Source: Salipaludibacillus keqinensis (GTDB taxonomy: Bacteria; Bacillota; Bacilli; Bacillales; Salisediminibacteriaceae). Taken from it: 64,000 bases of DNA. The notes under the pieces are model-generated. The model made no database searches. It worked only from the letters and a program-made list of their open reading frames with translations, and had not been told where the DNA came from. Below are positions 9,028 to 16,821 of the stretch, piece after piece (position 1 is the first letter of the stretch; each line of letters starts with the position of its first letter). The stretch covers positions 930,001 to 994,000 of the forward strand of contig NZ_PDOD01000002.1 in assembly GCF_003226325.1 (NCBI RefSeq), in the 5' to 3' direction. Both the position numbers and the translations under genes were made by a program.

Positions 9028-9258
9028 GATGGAATCATCCTCTAAAAGAGACTTCAGGACTGACTGAAAAATTTACACGATTGTCGTATTTTCCATGAAC
9101 AGAGATAATTACAATAGAACGTGAAAGTTTTTACAAGCGATTGACCTTACATTCACATATAATTTCGATATTTTTTCCTTAATTACTAAGTAAATGACTA
9201 CCCTGAAATAACACAATAGATACTCACTTTGTTTTCAGAGCTTTATCAAATCGTGAAA

Positions 9259-9583
9259 GTAGCTAAACTCACATGTTAACGACGTTCAGATCGGAAATCA
9301 GACCCTGAACGTAGCTAAACTCGCATGTTAACGACGTTCAGATCGAAATCAAACCCTGAACGTAGCTAAACTCGCATGTTAACGACGTTCAGATCGAAAT
9401 CGAACCCTGAACGTAGTAGCTAAACTCGCATGTTAACGACGTTCAGATCGAAATCGAACCCTGAACGTAGCTAAACTCACATGTTAACGACGTTCAGATC
9501 GAAATCAAACCCTGAACGTAGCTAAACTCGCATGTTAACGACGTTCAGATCGAAATCGAACCCTGAACGTAGCTAAACTCGCA
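9259..9583. repeat. Tandem array: six 51-bp hairpin units plus a partial seventh
   Basis: Units start at 9259, 9311, 9362, 9416, 9467, 9518 and 9569 (partial, 15 bp). Four are exactly 51 bp; the first has one extra G, and the third carries a duplicated GTA. They differ by only a few bases, mainly CTCGCA/CTCACA and ATCAAACC/ATCGAACC. Each unit carries ACGTTCAG and, 14-15 nt later, its reverse complement CTGAACGT, so each can form a hairpin. Because the half-sites alternate, CTGAACGT of one unit can also pair with ACGTTCAG of the next. No open frame crosses the array. The rest of the 8973-9931 gap shows nothing else I can name apart from a terminator at 9886. Confidence 0.95.
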
Positions 9584-9885
9584 AGGTTGACTACATTAGT
9601 ATATAGCGTGGAAGATTCTTACTCCTTTTCCGTCGATGAACTACGAAATGTTCTCAATAAAACCACCTAGGTCACTGAAAAAATGGAAATTCAGTTTTAA
9701 CAATGCATCAACATTCAATACACCAAACTATTGAAGAAATTGATTAGACCTGCGAGCAAGCTAGGCTGCTACTTCCTTTTATTTTATAAAATAGGGTAGC
9801 CGAAACAAATTTTCATTCACCATGGTTTAGAAATACTCTCATGTGTATCTACCTGCGTAATGATCGAAATTTATCAGCTTATTTT

Positions 9886-9917
9886 AAAAAACGTCTGGCC
9901 ATGAAGGCCAGACGTTG
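9886..9917 (-). terminator. Terminator of the WrbA-like gene
   Basis: A perfect 11-bp stem, AACGTCTGGCC/GGCCAGACGTT, with a 4-nt loop is followed on the minus strand by a run of T. It lies just after the wrbA stop codon. Confidence 0.92.
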
Positions 9918-9931
9918 TATAAATCTATTCT

Positions 9932-10552
9932 TTATCCTCTTAAAGCTTTCGCTACTGTTGTTACGCGTTTACCAAGTCTTTTAGCCATTGTAAGATCTCT
10001 TTCATCCGGCTGTGCACTTCCATCTGGACCGGCAACTGTAGAAGCTGAGTACGGTGATCCCCCAATTCCATCAGTCGTTAATTGTTCTGGATTCTCTCCG
10101 TAAGGAAGTCCTACGTAAACAAATCCAAAGTGAAGTAATGGAACTAATGAAGTAATAGCCGTTGTTTCTTGACCACCATGGATCGATCCAGTACTCGTAA
10201 AGATCCCTGTTGCTTTTCCTTCTAATTCACCATTCATCCATAACGCTCCAGCTGAATCAAGGAATTGCTTCATTTGAGCAGGCATGGAACCATAGCGTGT
10301 TGGAATACCCCATACAACGCCGTCCGCCCATTTTAAATCGTCATGAGTTGCTACAGGAATGTCTTCTTGAGCTTTTTGCGCTTGAACGTAAGCATCTTGC
10401 CCTGACATTGCTTCCTTTACAACCTCAAACTCTTCGACGCGAACAATTTTCACTTCCGCTCCTTCAACTTCAGAAGCACCTTCCGCAACTGCTTTTGCCA
10501 TCGTGTGAATATGTCCATAGGTACTGTAATAAGGTACTAAAATTTTTGTCAT
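9932..10552 (-). CDS. wrbA: WrbA-type NAD(P)H:quinone oxidoreductase
   Basis: This 206-residue flavodoxin-like protein reduces quinones by two electrons with NAD(P)H, avoiding semiquinone radicals. The FMN phosphate loop PYYSTYGHIHTMA follows the first beta strand. Later loops GIPTRYGSMPAQMKQFLD and FTSTGSIHGGQE match WrbA. The ATG at 10552 is taken as start; a GTG four codons upstream is possible. GGAGGAG lies upstream. It is transcribed divergently from a YodB-like quinone and thiol sensor, which strongly suggests a quinone-stress response. A plausible promoter (TTGCTT, 18 bp, TTTAAT) lies in the shared region. Confidence 0.88.
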   Translation of the reverse strand: MTKILVPYYSTYGHIHTMAKAVAEGASEVEGAEVKIVRVEEFEVVKEAMSGQDAYVQAQKAQEDIPVATHDDLKWADGVVWGIPTRYGSMPAQMKQFLDSAGALWMNGELEGKATGIFTSTGSIHGGQETTAITSLVPLLHFGFVYVGLPYGENPEQLTTDGIGGSPYSASTVAGPDGSAQPDERDLTMAKRLGKRVTTVAKALRG

Positions 10553-10675
10553 AGCCTTAACCACTCCTCCATAATAATTTGTTTACAATTAATGTATTAC
10601 CTACGTGTATTCTTCCTTACGAAGGTAATGATTAAACTTCTTATTTTTATAAATAAGCAATACTTTCGTTTGTTG

Positions 10676-10737
10676 CTTACCTTTAGTAAGTATATTATCT
10701 TACTTACTTACTAAAGTCAAGTGGATTATGTTATAAT
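10676..10737. promoter_or_regulatory. Divergent control region with overlapping dyads, probable YodB-like operator
   Basis: AGTAAG at 10685-10690 and CTTACT at 10699-10704 form a 6-bp dyad with 8-bp spacing, and CTTAC-N5-GTAAG (10676-10690) overlaps it. TTACTTACTTACTA follows directly. An extended -10 (TGTTATAAT, hexamer 10732-10737) for the regulator gene lies just downstream. The TTACT/AGTAA half-sites resemble known YodB/CatR-type operators. Binding is inference. Confidence 0.5.
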
Positions 10738-10771
10738 TAAATTAGCACCATGACTGTAAGGAGTGATAACA

Positions 10772-11083
10772 ATGGAAAAAATGAATTTATGTCCGAAGTT
10801 TGAAACGGCCTTTCAATTATTAGGTAAGCGCTGGAATGGTCTAATTCTTCGAGTTCTTTTCCAAGGTCCAGTCAGGTTTCGTGATATTTCCGCCAATATT
10901 CCAAGTATGAGCGACAAAATGTTAGTGGACCGTCTTAAAGAATTAGAAATAGCTGGTTTAGTTCAACGAACCGTATTTCCAGAAACCCCCGTTCGAATTG
11001 AATATCAGTTAACGGATAAAGGAAAAGCACTGGAACCTGCACTAGACGAAGTGCAAGCATGGGCAGAACAGTGGATGGAGTAA
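10772..11083 (+). CDS. HxlR-family redox-sensing repressor, YodB-like
   Basis: This 103-residue winged-helix protein matches the HxlR family throughout: FQLLGKRWNGLILRVL near the N-terminus, then the recognition helix (MLVDRLKELEIAGLVQR) and the wing ending in YQLTDKG. A single N-terminal cysteine (C7 in MNLCPKF) sits where YodB of B. subtilis has the quinone/diamide-reactive Cys6. The ATG at 10772 follows AAGGAG by 8 nt; the GTG at 10763 overlaps the ribosome site. It faces a WrbA-type quinone reductase, the expected target. The sensor role is inferred from the conserved cysteine and the neighbour. Confidence 0.85.
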   Translation: MEKMNLCPKFETAFQLLGKRWNGLILRVLFQGPVRFRDISANIPSMSDKMLVDRLKELEIAGLVQRTVFPETPVRIEYQLTDKGKALEPALDEVQAWAEQWME

Positions 11084-11130
11084 AAAAAGATGCTTCTCAG
11101 GAATGAATAAACCTGGAAGCATCTTTTTTA
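11084..11130. terminator. Bidirectional terminator between yodB-like gene and murJ
   Basis: AAAAAGATGCTTC pairs with GAAGCATCTTTTT, extended by CAG/CTG past a one-base bulge. It has A- and T-runs on both sides and lies between convergent genes. Confidence 0.9.
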
Positions 11131-11132
11131 TT

Positions 11133-12749
11133 TTATTCCTTTTTTAAAAAATCAAAGCGGTGACCCAAAATCTGCCCTGCCAAACCTGAGCGAATACTCA
11201 TATTCATATAAACGATAGCTCCTGACAAAATGGTAATGACGAGAATGAACATAGCATTCCATCGACTTTCTAATGGGATGAGTTGCTGAAAACCATAACT
11301 TAGAAAAGCAACCACGATCGCCATAACGATGGAAAAGGAGCAAATAAGTAATAGTCGTTTAAAAATAAAACTATAATTGTATGAAGCAAATTTCCCTATG
11401 GCCCACACGTTAATTGTTATGGCAATAAGGTAGCCGATCCCAGTGGCTAGCACGGCTCCTTGTGCTTCAAACAATGATATGAAGATTCCGTTAAAAATTG
11501 CTTTAAAAAGCAACCCAGCCGTTAGAGCAATGACTGCATATTTTTGTCTATTGATGCCTTGCAATAAAGATGCGGTGACCGCGAAAATGGAAAAAGCCAC
11601 GGCTACAGGCGCATAAGATCGAAGGACTTCCGATCCGATCACAAAATCATCCATTCCGAATAACGCCGCATAAGAAGGCTCCGCTAACACCATCAGGCCT
11701 ACTGCAGCAGGGATGGTTAAAAAGAAAATAATTTGATACGTCTGTGTGATCGTTCGTTGCAATCTTTCTGTCTCTTGATTAATAAATGCACTCGTCACCG
11801 TAGGCAAAATAGTGAGCGACATTGCCGTAGCAACAGCTACAGGGATCAAGATCAATTTGTGAGATGCCTGTGTAAATGAAGCGTAATATGTTTCCGCGAT
11901 CCCCTGAGAGAAACCGGCACCCATCATCGCTTCATTAAAAGATAATAAATCAACGGTTTGATAGAGTGGGATGGATAAACCGACAAATGAAATCGGCAAA
12001 GCATAAGCAAATAATTCTTTATACATTTTAGGAAGAGGAATTTGATGATCGACAGTACTTTCCTCTATTTGTTTTTGCAGGCCTGTCCATCTCTTTTTCC
12101 AGTAATATAGAAGAACAGCGAGCCCGCCTAACGCTCCAACAAATGCACCAAATGTGGCGAAACCAACGGCCGTACCTAATTCTCCATCAAGGACATCAAT
12201 AATGAAGTATGTTAACGCAAGAATGAAAACGATCCGAATGATTTGTTCAATGACTTGGGATATCGCTGTCGGGCCCATAGATTGATGTCCTTGAAAGTAT
12301 CCGCGAATCAAAGCCATGATTGGTACAATAATTAATGCGACACTTACCATTCTGATAGTAAAGACGGCATCTGAAACAGAATTTCCTTCCAGACTGTCTG
12401 GATCCAATACTTGGTTAGCGATCGGTCCTGCGAGAAAGAACAAAGCTATAAAAGCAACGAATCCAGTGATCGACATGACAATAAGCCCTGACTTTAATAA
12501 GCGCTGACCTGTTCTGTAATCACCTAAGGCGTTATATTTTGATACAAATTTCGATACGGCTAGCGGGACACCTAGTGTGGCTAGACTTAAGAGAACCGTA
12601 TATGGAGTATAACCATATCCATATAGAGCCAGTCCATCATGTCCTACAATAGCCGTGAATGGGAATATGTAAATGAGACCTAGCATTTTGGAAATGAAAA
12701 TACTGGCGGTTAAAATCATTGTGCCTCGAATTAATTGGTTTTCAGACAT
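11133..12749 (-). CDS. murJ: Lipid II flippase MurJ (YtgP), MVF/polysaccharide transporter superfamily
   Basis: This 538-residue protein has about fourteen hydrophobic segments of the MOP/MVF type, starting RGTMILTASIFISKMLGLIYIFP. It contains the typical mid-protein region ALPISFVGLSIPLYQTVD. In B. subtilis, YtgP was shown to be the MurJ-type flippase that moves lipid II across the membrane; the related SpoVB acts in sporulation and is close in sequence, so the exact paralogue is likely but not certain. The ATG follows AGGAG by 7 nt. It stands alone between convergent genes, in the same position as ytgP. Confidence 0.85.
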   Translation of the reverse strand: MSENQLIRGTMILTASIFISKMLGLIYIFPFTAIVGHDGLALYGYGYTPYTVLLSLATLGVPLAVSKFVSKYNALGDYRTGQRLLKSGLIVMSITGFVAFIALFFLAGPIANQVLDPDSLEGNSVSDAVFTIRMVSVALIIVPIMALIRGYFQGHQSMGPTAISQVIEQIIRIVFILALTYFIIDVLDGELGTAVGFATFGAFVGALGGLAVLLYYWKKRWTGLQKQIEESTVDHQIPLPKMYKELFAYALPISFVGLSIPLYQTVDLLSFNEAMMGAGFSQGIAETYYASFTQASHKLILIPVAVATAMSLTILPTVTSAFINQETERLQRTITQTYQIIFFLTIPAAVGLMVLAEPSYAALFGMDDFVIGSEVLRSYAPVAVAFSIFAVTASLLQGINRQKYAVIALTAGLLFKAIFNGIFISLFEAQGAVLATGIGYLIAITINVWAIGKFASYNYSFIFKRLLLICSFSIVMAIVVAFLSYGFQQLIPLESRWNAMFILVITILSGAIVYMNMSIRSGLAGQILGHRFDFLKKE

Positions 12750-12982
12750 ATCTTTTCTCCTAATATGATGACTCTGTTATGTTGCTTATCATGATTTTCA
12801 TTGTGGTCCATTCGAGTTAATTGATACAGCCACTTATTGCATCTCTACCGATTATGACCCCTGAGGCCAATTCCGGAAAAAACGAATTCTATCACAACAT
12901 AAGTTCTTACAAAGCTCATCTTAAAATTAAAACACTGCTAGCATTTTATCATATTTTGTTATTTAACGGACAACTGCACCCC

Positions 12983-13018
12983 AAAAAAAGCGATTCAGCT
13001 TTTGGACTGAATCGCAGA
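12983..13018 (-). terminator. Terminator of yjbQ
   Basis: GCGATTCAG (12990-12998) pairs with CTGAATCGC (13007-13015), followed on the minus strand by seven T. The remaining gap between murJ and this hairpin (12750-12982) shows no gene. Confidence 0.9.
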
Positions 13019-13023
13019 TTTCC

Positions 13024-13425
13024 CTACCCTTCGATCACTTTCACATAGACTTTTCGTTGTCTAGGTCCGTCAAATTCACAAAAGTATATCCCTTGCCACA
13101 TTCCTAAAATCAGACTACCTTTTTCAATAATCACCATTTGCGATGCACCCACTGTACTTGCTTTAAGATGGGAAGCAGTATTCCCTTCTGCATGGCGATC
13201 ACGCGAATGGTCCCAAGGAAACACCTCATTTAAACGCATGATCATATCTGTTTTCACATCTGGATCTGCATTTTCATTTATGGTAATTCCACCTGTGGTG
13301 TGGGCACAGTAAACGTAAGCTACCCCTTCACTTACTTCACTTTCATCTATGATTTGCTGAACTTTTTTAGTGATGTCTTGCATTTCGTCACGTGAACCAG
13401 TAGAAATGGCTAACTTTTTCAACAT
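13024..13425 (-). CDS. yjbQ: YjbQ/UPF0047 family protein (YugU-like)
   Basis: A 133-residue single-domain protein of the UPF0047 family. The conserved segments are visible: [32 protein letters not shown] and [19 protein letters not shown], with clustered histidines that could bind metal. Some members are annotated as a secondary thiamine-phosphate synthase because they rescue thiE mutants when overproduced; the native role is unknown. The ATG follows AAGGAGG. It lies 26 bp after the proline gene on the same strand, so the two are likely cotranscribed, and a strong terminator follows. Confidence 0.85.
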   Translation of the reverse strand: MLKKLAISTGSRDEMQDITKKVQQIIDESEVSEGVAYVYCAHTTGGITINENADPDVKTDMIMRLNEVFPWDHSRDRHAEGNTASHLKASTVGASQMVIIEKGSLILGMWQGIYFCEFDGPRQRKVYVKVIEG

Positions 13426-13451
13426 TCTACTTCCTCCTTCATCACGATGTT

Positions 13452-14249
13452 CTATCCTCTAGCGTGGTCATTTGTAGCCTTCACAGCGTGTTTAATGATA
13501 GAAGAGAATTCATTTTCTGTTAATTTCTTTAACCCTTCAGCTGTAGATCCTCCTGGAGAAGCTACTTGATCCATTAATTCTTGTGGATCGTGGCCATTTT
13601 CCAGCATAGCGACAGACCCTTGCATCATTTGAACGACAAGTTTTCTAGCTTGCTCTGGGCTCACATCATATGAAACTGCCGCTTCTTCCAGTGCTTGTGC
13701 AAAAGCATAAACAAATGCCGGTGCACTTCCAGTGATAGCTGTTAAATCGTGGACTTTTTCCTCTGATAATTCTTCTGATGCTCCAATAGAGGAAAGGACT
13801 TGTGAAAGTATCTCTCTATGTTTTTGTTCCACGTAATTACCACAAGCAAACGTCGACATGGATTGGCCGATTTGAGCTCCTGTATTTGGCATGATCCACG
13901 CCACTGGAGTCCCTTTAGGAAGACGCGCTTCCATGTATGTTGGATCAATACCAGCTGCCACCGTTATAATAAACTGCTCATGAACTTCATGAGAAAGTTC
14001 TCGCAATAATTTATCATGGGTATGAGGGGGAGATGCTAAAACAATCACATCGTTTTTGTTCATCTCTTCTTTCCAATTTGAAGAGATATCAACAGAATAG
14101 TTGGCTTTCAACCGGTTTAATTTCGCTTCATCAGATTGATTAGTTACTGTAATCGCATGCTCATGGTTTTCATTTGATAAAAGTCCATTAATAATTGCTT
14201 CGGCCATTCTTCCTGCACCGATAAATAATATATTTGTCTTCATCATCAT
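13452..14249 (-). CDS. proC: Pyrroline-5-carboxylate reductase
   Basis: This 265-residue NAD(P)H enzyme makes the last step to proline. The N-terminal dinucleotide loop [14 protein letters not shown] begins the Rossmann fold. The family signature near the C-terminus ([13 protein letters not shown]) and the catalytic region [18 protein letters not shown] are clear. Three ATG codons stand in a row after AAAGGAG; the second or third would space better, changing the N-terminus by one or two Met. B. subtilis has several paralogues (ProG, ProH, ProI, ComER); this resembles the ProI/ProG type, but I cannot assign it further. Confidence 0.9.
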   Translation of the reverse strand: MMMKTNILFIGAGRMAEAIINGLLSNENHEHAITVTNQSDEAKLNRLKANYSVDISSNWKEEMNKNDVIVLASPPHTHDKLLRELSHEVHEQFIITVAAGIDPTYMEARLPKGTPVAWIMPNTGAQIGQSMSTFACGNYVEQKHREILSQVLSSIGASEELSEEKVHDLTAITGSAPAFVYAFAQALEEAAVSYDVSPEQARKLVVQMMQGSVAMLENGHDPQELMDQVASPGGSTAEGLKKLTENEFSSIIKHAVKATNDHARG

Positions 14250-14298
14250 TCAACTCCTTTATCACGATATTTAACATAACATGATTTCAGAGCAATAA

Positions 14299-14329
14299 CA
14301 AAAGAGCACCGAGTATGGTGCTCTTTTGT
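14299..14329 (-). terminator. Terminator of the coiled-coil protein gene
   Basis: AAAAGAGCACC and GGTGCTCTTTT form an 11-bp stem with a 6-nt loop and a T-run on the minus strand, just after the stop at 14340. Confidence 0.88.
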
Positions 14330-14339
14330 AGACTTTCAT

Positions 14340-15029
14340 TTAGCTAATTTCTCTTAGACGACGTTCAAGCTGCTTGAGTTTGAATTCATGTTTGTTTGCT
14401 TTCTCATATTGCTTAAGTTTTCGCTTAAGTCGTCCTTTTGTCCATGAAAAATCAATATTTTTCTGATTTAAATAAGAAGCGAAAAAGTCTACATTTCCAC
14501 TTTCATATTTGTAATCATCTTCTACGATATCGAAATAACGGTCAAAGGCTTCAAATAAGGTTGCACCTTCAGGGACAAAGTCTCCATAAATATCAAGACA
14601 AAGCCTGTAGTTGTTTTCTCGTAGTTTTGTTAAGAAAGTATTTAAGAATGTTTCTTCGCTACCCTCAATTACATATCCTTTTCTCTCAAGTAAATTTAAA
14701 AAGATCTTCAATTCACTATGGTAAAAAGAATAAGCTTTTCTCATTTCCTTAGTCATATTAATATTGATGCTAACCGTACCTTCAGAGCGAGCATGCAACA
14801 TGTTCAACAGTGCACGAGATACATCCGGTTTTAATAGAAAAGTTGGATGAACGGTTCTCAGGTACTTCTCAACCTCCGTATTTACTAAAGATTGCATCTT
14901 TTCATTTCTTTTCATTTCGAGAAGCGCTGTTTTTCTTTCAAGTTCAGCGTATTCTGTCATTCTCTGCTGCGTTTCTTGACTCCAAACAGCACGTTTAGCT
15001 TCAAACTTATTTTTCAATTGTTGAAACAT
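14340..15029 (-). CDS. Hypothetical cytoplasmic protein with basic coiled-coil ends
   Basis: I do not recognise this 229-residue protein. It has no signal peptide or membrane segment. The first 60 residues and the last 40 (KGRLKRKLKQYEKANKHEFK) are strongly charged and predicted helical or coiled. The middle is mixed helix-rich sequence with several aromatic residues. GGAGGAG is directly followed by ATG at 15035 with no spacing, so the second ATG at 15029 (7 nt away) is preferred. It has its own terminator and stands alone between proC and ytfP. It could be a nucleic-acid or structural protein, but nothing in the sequence decides this. Confidence 0.7.
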   Translation of the reverse strand: MFQQLKNKFEAKRAVWSQETQQRMTEYAELERKTALLEMKRNEKMQSLVNTEVEKYLRTVHPTFLLKPDVSRALLNMLHARSEGTVSININMTKEMRKAYSFYHSELKIFLNLLERKGYVIEGSEETFLNTFLTKLRENNYRLCLDIYGDFVPEGATLFEAFDRYFDIVEDDYKYESGNVDFFASYLNQKNIDFSWTKGRLKRKLKQYEKANKHEFKLKQLERRLREIS

Positions 15030-15182
15030 GTGCATCTCCTCCTTTCACGATTTTTAAGTTTATATTTTTTCCCCACAAGCAGTGTAGCATACTCAAAACA
15101 GAAATAAAATAGAGTTTTTCGAAAAAAATTGAACGATTTGTTACCTTATAAGATCTCAGTTACTCTTAAGCATTGAAATGGG

Positions 15183-15210
15183 TTGAAATCGCTGTTTTTA
15201 GTAATATTAT
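15183..15210 (+). promoter_or_regulatory. Possible promoter of ytfP
   Basis: TTGAAA (15183-15188) and TATTAT (15205-15210) are separated by 16 bp in the 361-bp gap before ytfP, leaving an untranslated leader of about 170 bp. No other feature is seen in that gap. Confidence 0.4.
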
Positions 15211-15390
15211 CTGATAATTTCTGTTTCTATTACATTTTTAGGTGTAGTACTTATCCTTAATTAATTAGTAAATACGATTTCGACGAAGGGACATTTAATG
15301 AGAACACTTGAATATGTATACTCTCGCGAAGTAGAATCAAGAAAGATCATGAATTTGAAAAGCTTACTGAAACGAAATGAGGTCATTGTA

Positions 15391-16656
15391 ATGAAAGATG
15401 TTATCATCATCGGTGGTGGTCCGGCAGGGCTCATGGCTGCCGTTGCTGCAGCTGAAAACGGCGCTGACGTACTACTAATTGATAAAGGAAGCAAATTAGG
15501 TAGAAAGCTTGCTATTTCTGGAGGCGGCCGTTGTAATGTAACAAACAGAGCTGATATAGAGGAAATTATTAAACACATCCCTGGAAACGGGAGATTTATG
15601 TACAGTCCCTTTTCTATCTTTAATAACGAAGATATTATTGCCTTCTTTGAAGGGCTCGGAATTCAGTTGAAGGAAGAAGATCGTGGCCGAATGTTCCCTG
15701 TGAATGATAAAGCGATTGAAGTGGTAAGAGTTTTACTTAATCGTATCCGATCATTGAACGTGGAGATTCGTACTAAAACTGAAGTGAAAGATGTCCTTTA
15801 TGATGAGGAGAACAAAGTGGTTTCAGGTGTTAAACTTAGTAATAACGAGGTTATTAAAGCAGCAAAAGTGATCATCGCTGTTGGTGGGATGTCTGTCCCT
15901 CACACTGGTTCCACAGGGGATGGTTATCCTTGGGCTCGTAAAGCTGGACATACAATCACTGAACTATATCCTACTGAAGTACCCATCACTTTAAGTGATG
16001 AATTTATAAAAAAGAAGGAGCTTCAAGGGTTATCACTACGGGAGGTTCGACTCTCTGTAATGGATCCTAAAAAAGGAAAATTAATTAAGGCCCATGAAGG
16101 AGACATGATTTTCACTCACTTCGGCATTTCAGGACCTATTGGGCTTCGTTGCAGTCAATATATAGTGAAGGCGAAGAAAAAACATAAAGTAAATAAAGTA
16201 CCCATGTCCATTGATCTTTTTCCTGAAGTAAACCAAGAGGAACTTTTTCAAAGGATTATGACTACTCTTAAAGATCAATCGAAAAAAGCCGTTAAGAATG
16301 CTTTATCTGGTTTTGTTCCTGAACGAATGATTCCCGTTCTTCTTAGAATGGCTGAAATTGATTCTCTGAAAGTATTTGCAGAACTTTCTCAAGATCAGCT
16401 TCGCACCCTATCACATCTAACGAAGAATTTTCCACTCACTGCTACAGGGACGTTGTCTATCGATAAAGCGTTTGTAACAGGCGGCGGTGTCAGTGTGAAA
16501 GAAATTCAACCGAAGCGAATGGAATCAAAGCTTATGAAAGGGTTGTTCTTCTGTGGAGAAGTACTGGACCTCCACGGTTATACAGGGGGATATAATATAA
16601 CCGTTGCATTTTCGACTGGCTTCACAGCAGGAAGTGCAGCCTCTGAAAAAGAATAA
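15391..16656 (+). CDS. ytfP: Flavoprotein of the HI0933/YtfP family, NAD(P)/FAD-dependent
   Basis: This 421-residue protein begins with a Rossmann FAD motif ([15 protein letters not shown]), followed by the family signature [16 protein letters not shown] central [15 protein letters not shown] and the C-terminal [14 protein letters not shown] that closes the FAD site complete the pattern. Length equals B. subtilis YtfP. The substrate of this subgroup is not established; BaiN of gut clostridia is a relative. An upstream frame opens at 15298, but GAGG lies 8 nt before ATG 15391, which gives the family N-terminus. It faces leuS and is followed by a strong terminator. Confidence 0.88.
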   Translation: MKDVIIIGGGPAGLMAAVAAAENGADVLLIDKGSKLGRKLAISGGGRCNVTNRADIEEIIKHIPGNGRFMYSPFSIFNNEDIIAFFEGLGIQLKEEDRGRMFPVNDKAIEVVRVLLNRIRSLNVEIRTKTEVKDVLYDEENKVVSGVKLSNNEVIKAAKVIIAVGGMSVPHTGSTGDGYPWARKAGHTITELYPTEVPITLSDEFIKKKELQGLSLREVRLSVMDPKKGKLIKAHEGDMIFTHFGISGPIGLRCSQYIVKAKKKHKVNKVPMSIDLFPEVNQEELFQRIMTTLKDQSKKAVKNALSGFVPERMIPVLLRMAEIDSLKVFAELSQDQLRTLSHLTKNFPLTATGTLSIDKAFVTGGGVSVKEIQPKRMESKLMKGLFFCGEVLDLHGYTGGYNITVAFSTGFTAGSAASEKE

Positions 16657-16659
16657 AGG

Positions 16660-16708
16660 AAAGCCTGCGATCAGAGGAGTGCTACTCTGATCACAGGCTT
16701 TTTTTGTT
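16660..16708 (+). terminator. Terminator of ytfP
   Basis: AAGCCTGCGATCAGAG pairs with CTCTGATCACAGGCTT, with one mismatch, followed by seven T on the plus strand. It may also act on leuS transcripts from the other side. Confidence 0.92.
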
Positions 16709-16724
16709 TGTTTTATTTTTAGGG

Positions 16725-16802
16725 TGTTAGCTTCGAATGTTGACGACGTTCAGAAACCCATCGACACCCTGAACGTCGCTAAACCCGCAACTAGCGAAGT
16801 TC
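16725..16802. repeat. Single diverged copy of the 51-bp hairpin unit
   Basis: This stretch shares GTTGACGACGTTCAG, then CCCTGAACGTCGCTAAAC, with the array at 9259-9583. ACGTTCAG (16746-16753) and CTGAACGT (16769-16776) form the same hairpin. A second dyad, TCGCT/AGCGA, lies in the following flank. It sits between the ytfP terminator and the leuS stop, so the element occurs at two or more intergenic sites. Confidence 0.8.
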
Positions 16803-16821
16803 ATCGCTTCTTACCAAATCA

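Noticed and set aside
9150-9170. TTGACC followed by TATAAT upstream of the repeat array as a promoter
   Set aside because: The spacer is only about 11 bp, too short for sigma-A, and no gene follows.
9259-9583. The 51-bp units as a CRISPR array
   Set aside because: Units are contiguous with no unique spacers between them, and no cas gene is present.
10210-10554. 114-codon plus-strand frame inside wrbA
   Set aside because: Antisense shadow with leucine-rich low-complexity translation, opposite a complete flavodoxin-like gene.
12821-13048. 75-codon plus-strand frame between murJ and yjbQ
   Set aside because: It runs through the yjbQ terminator into yjbQ, has no ribosome site and no protein-like composition.
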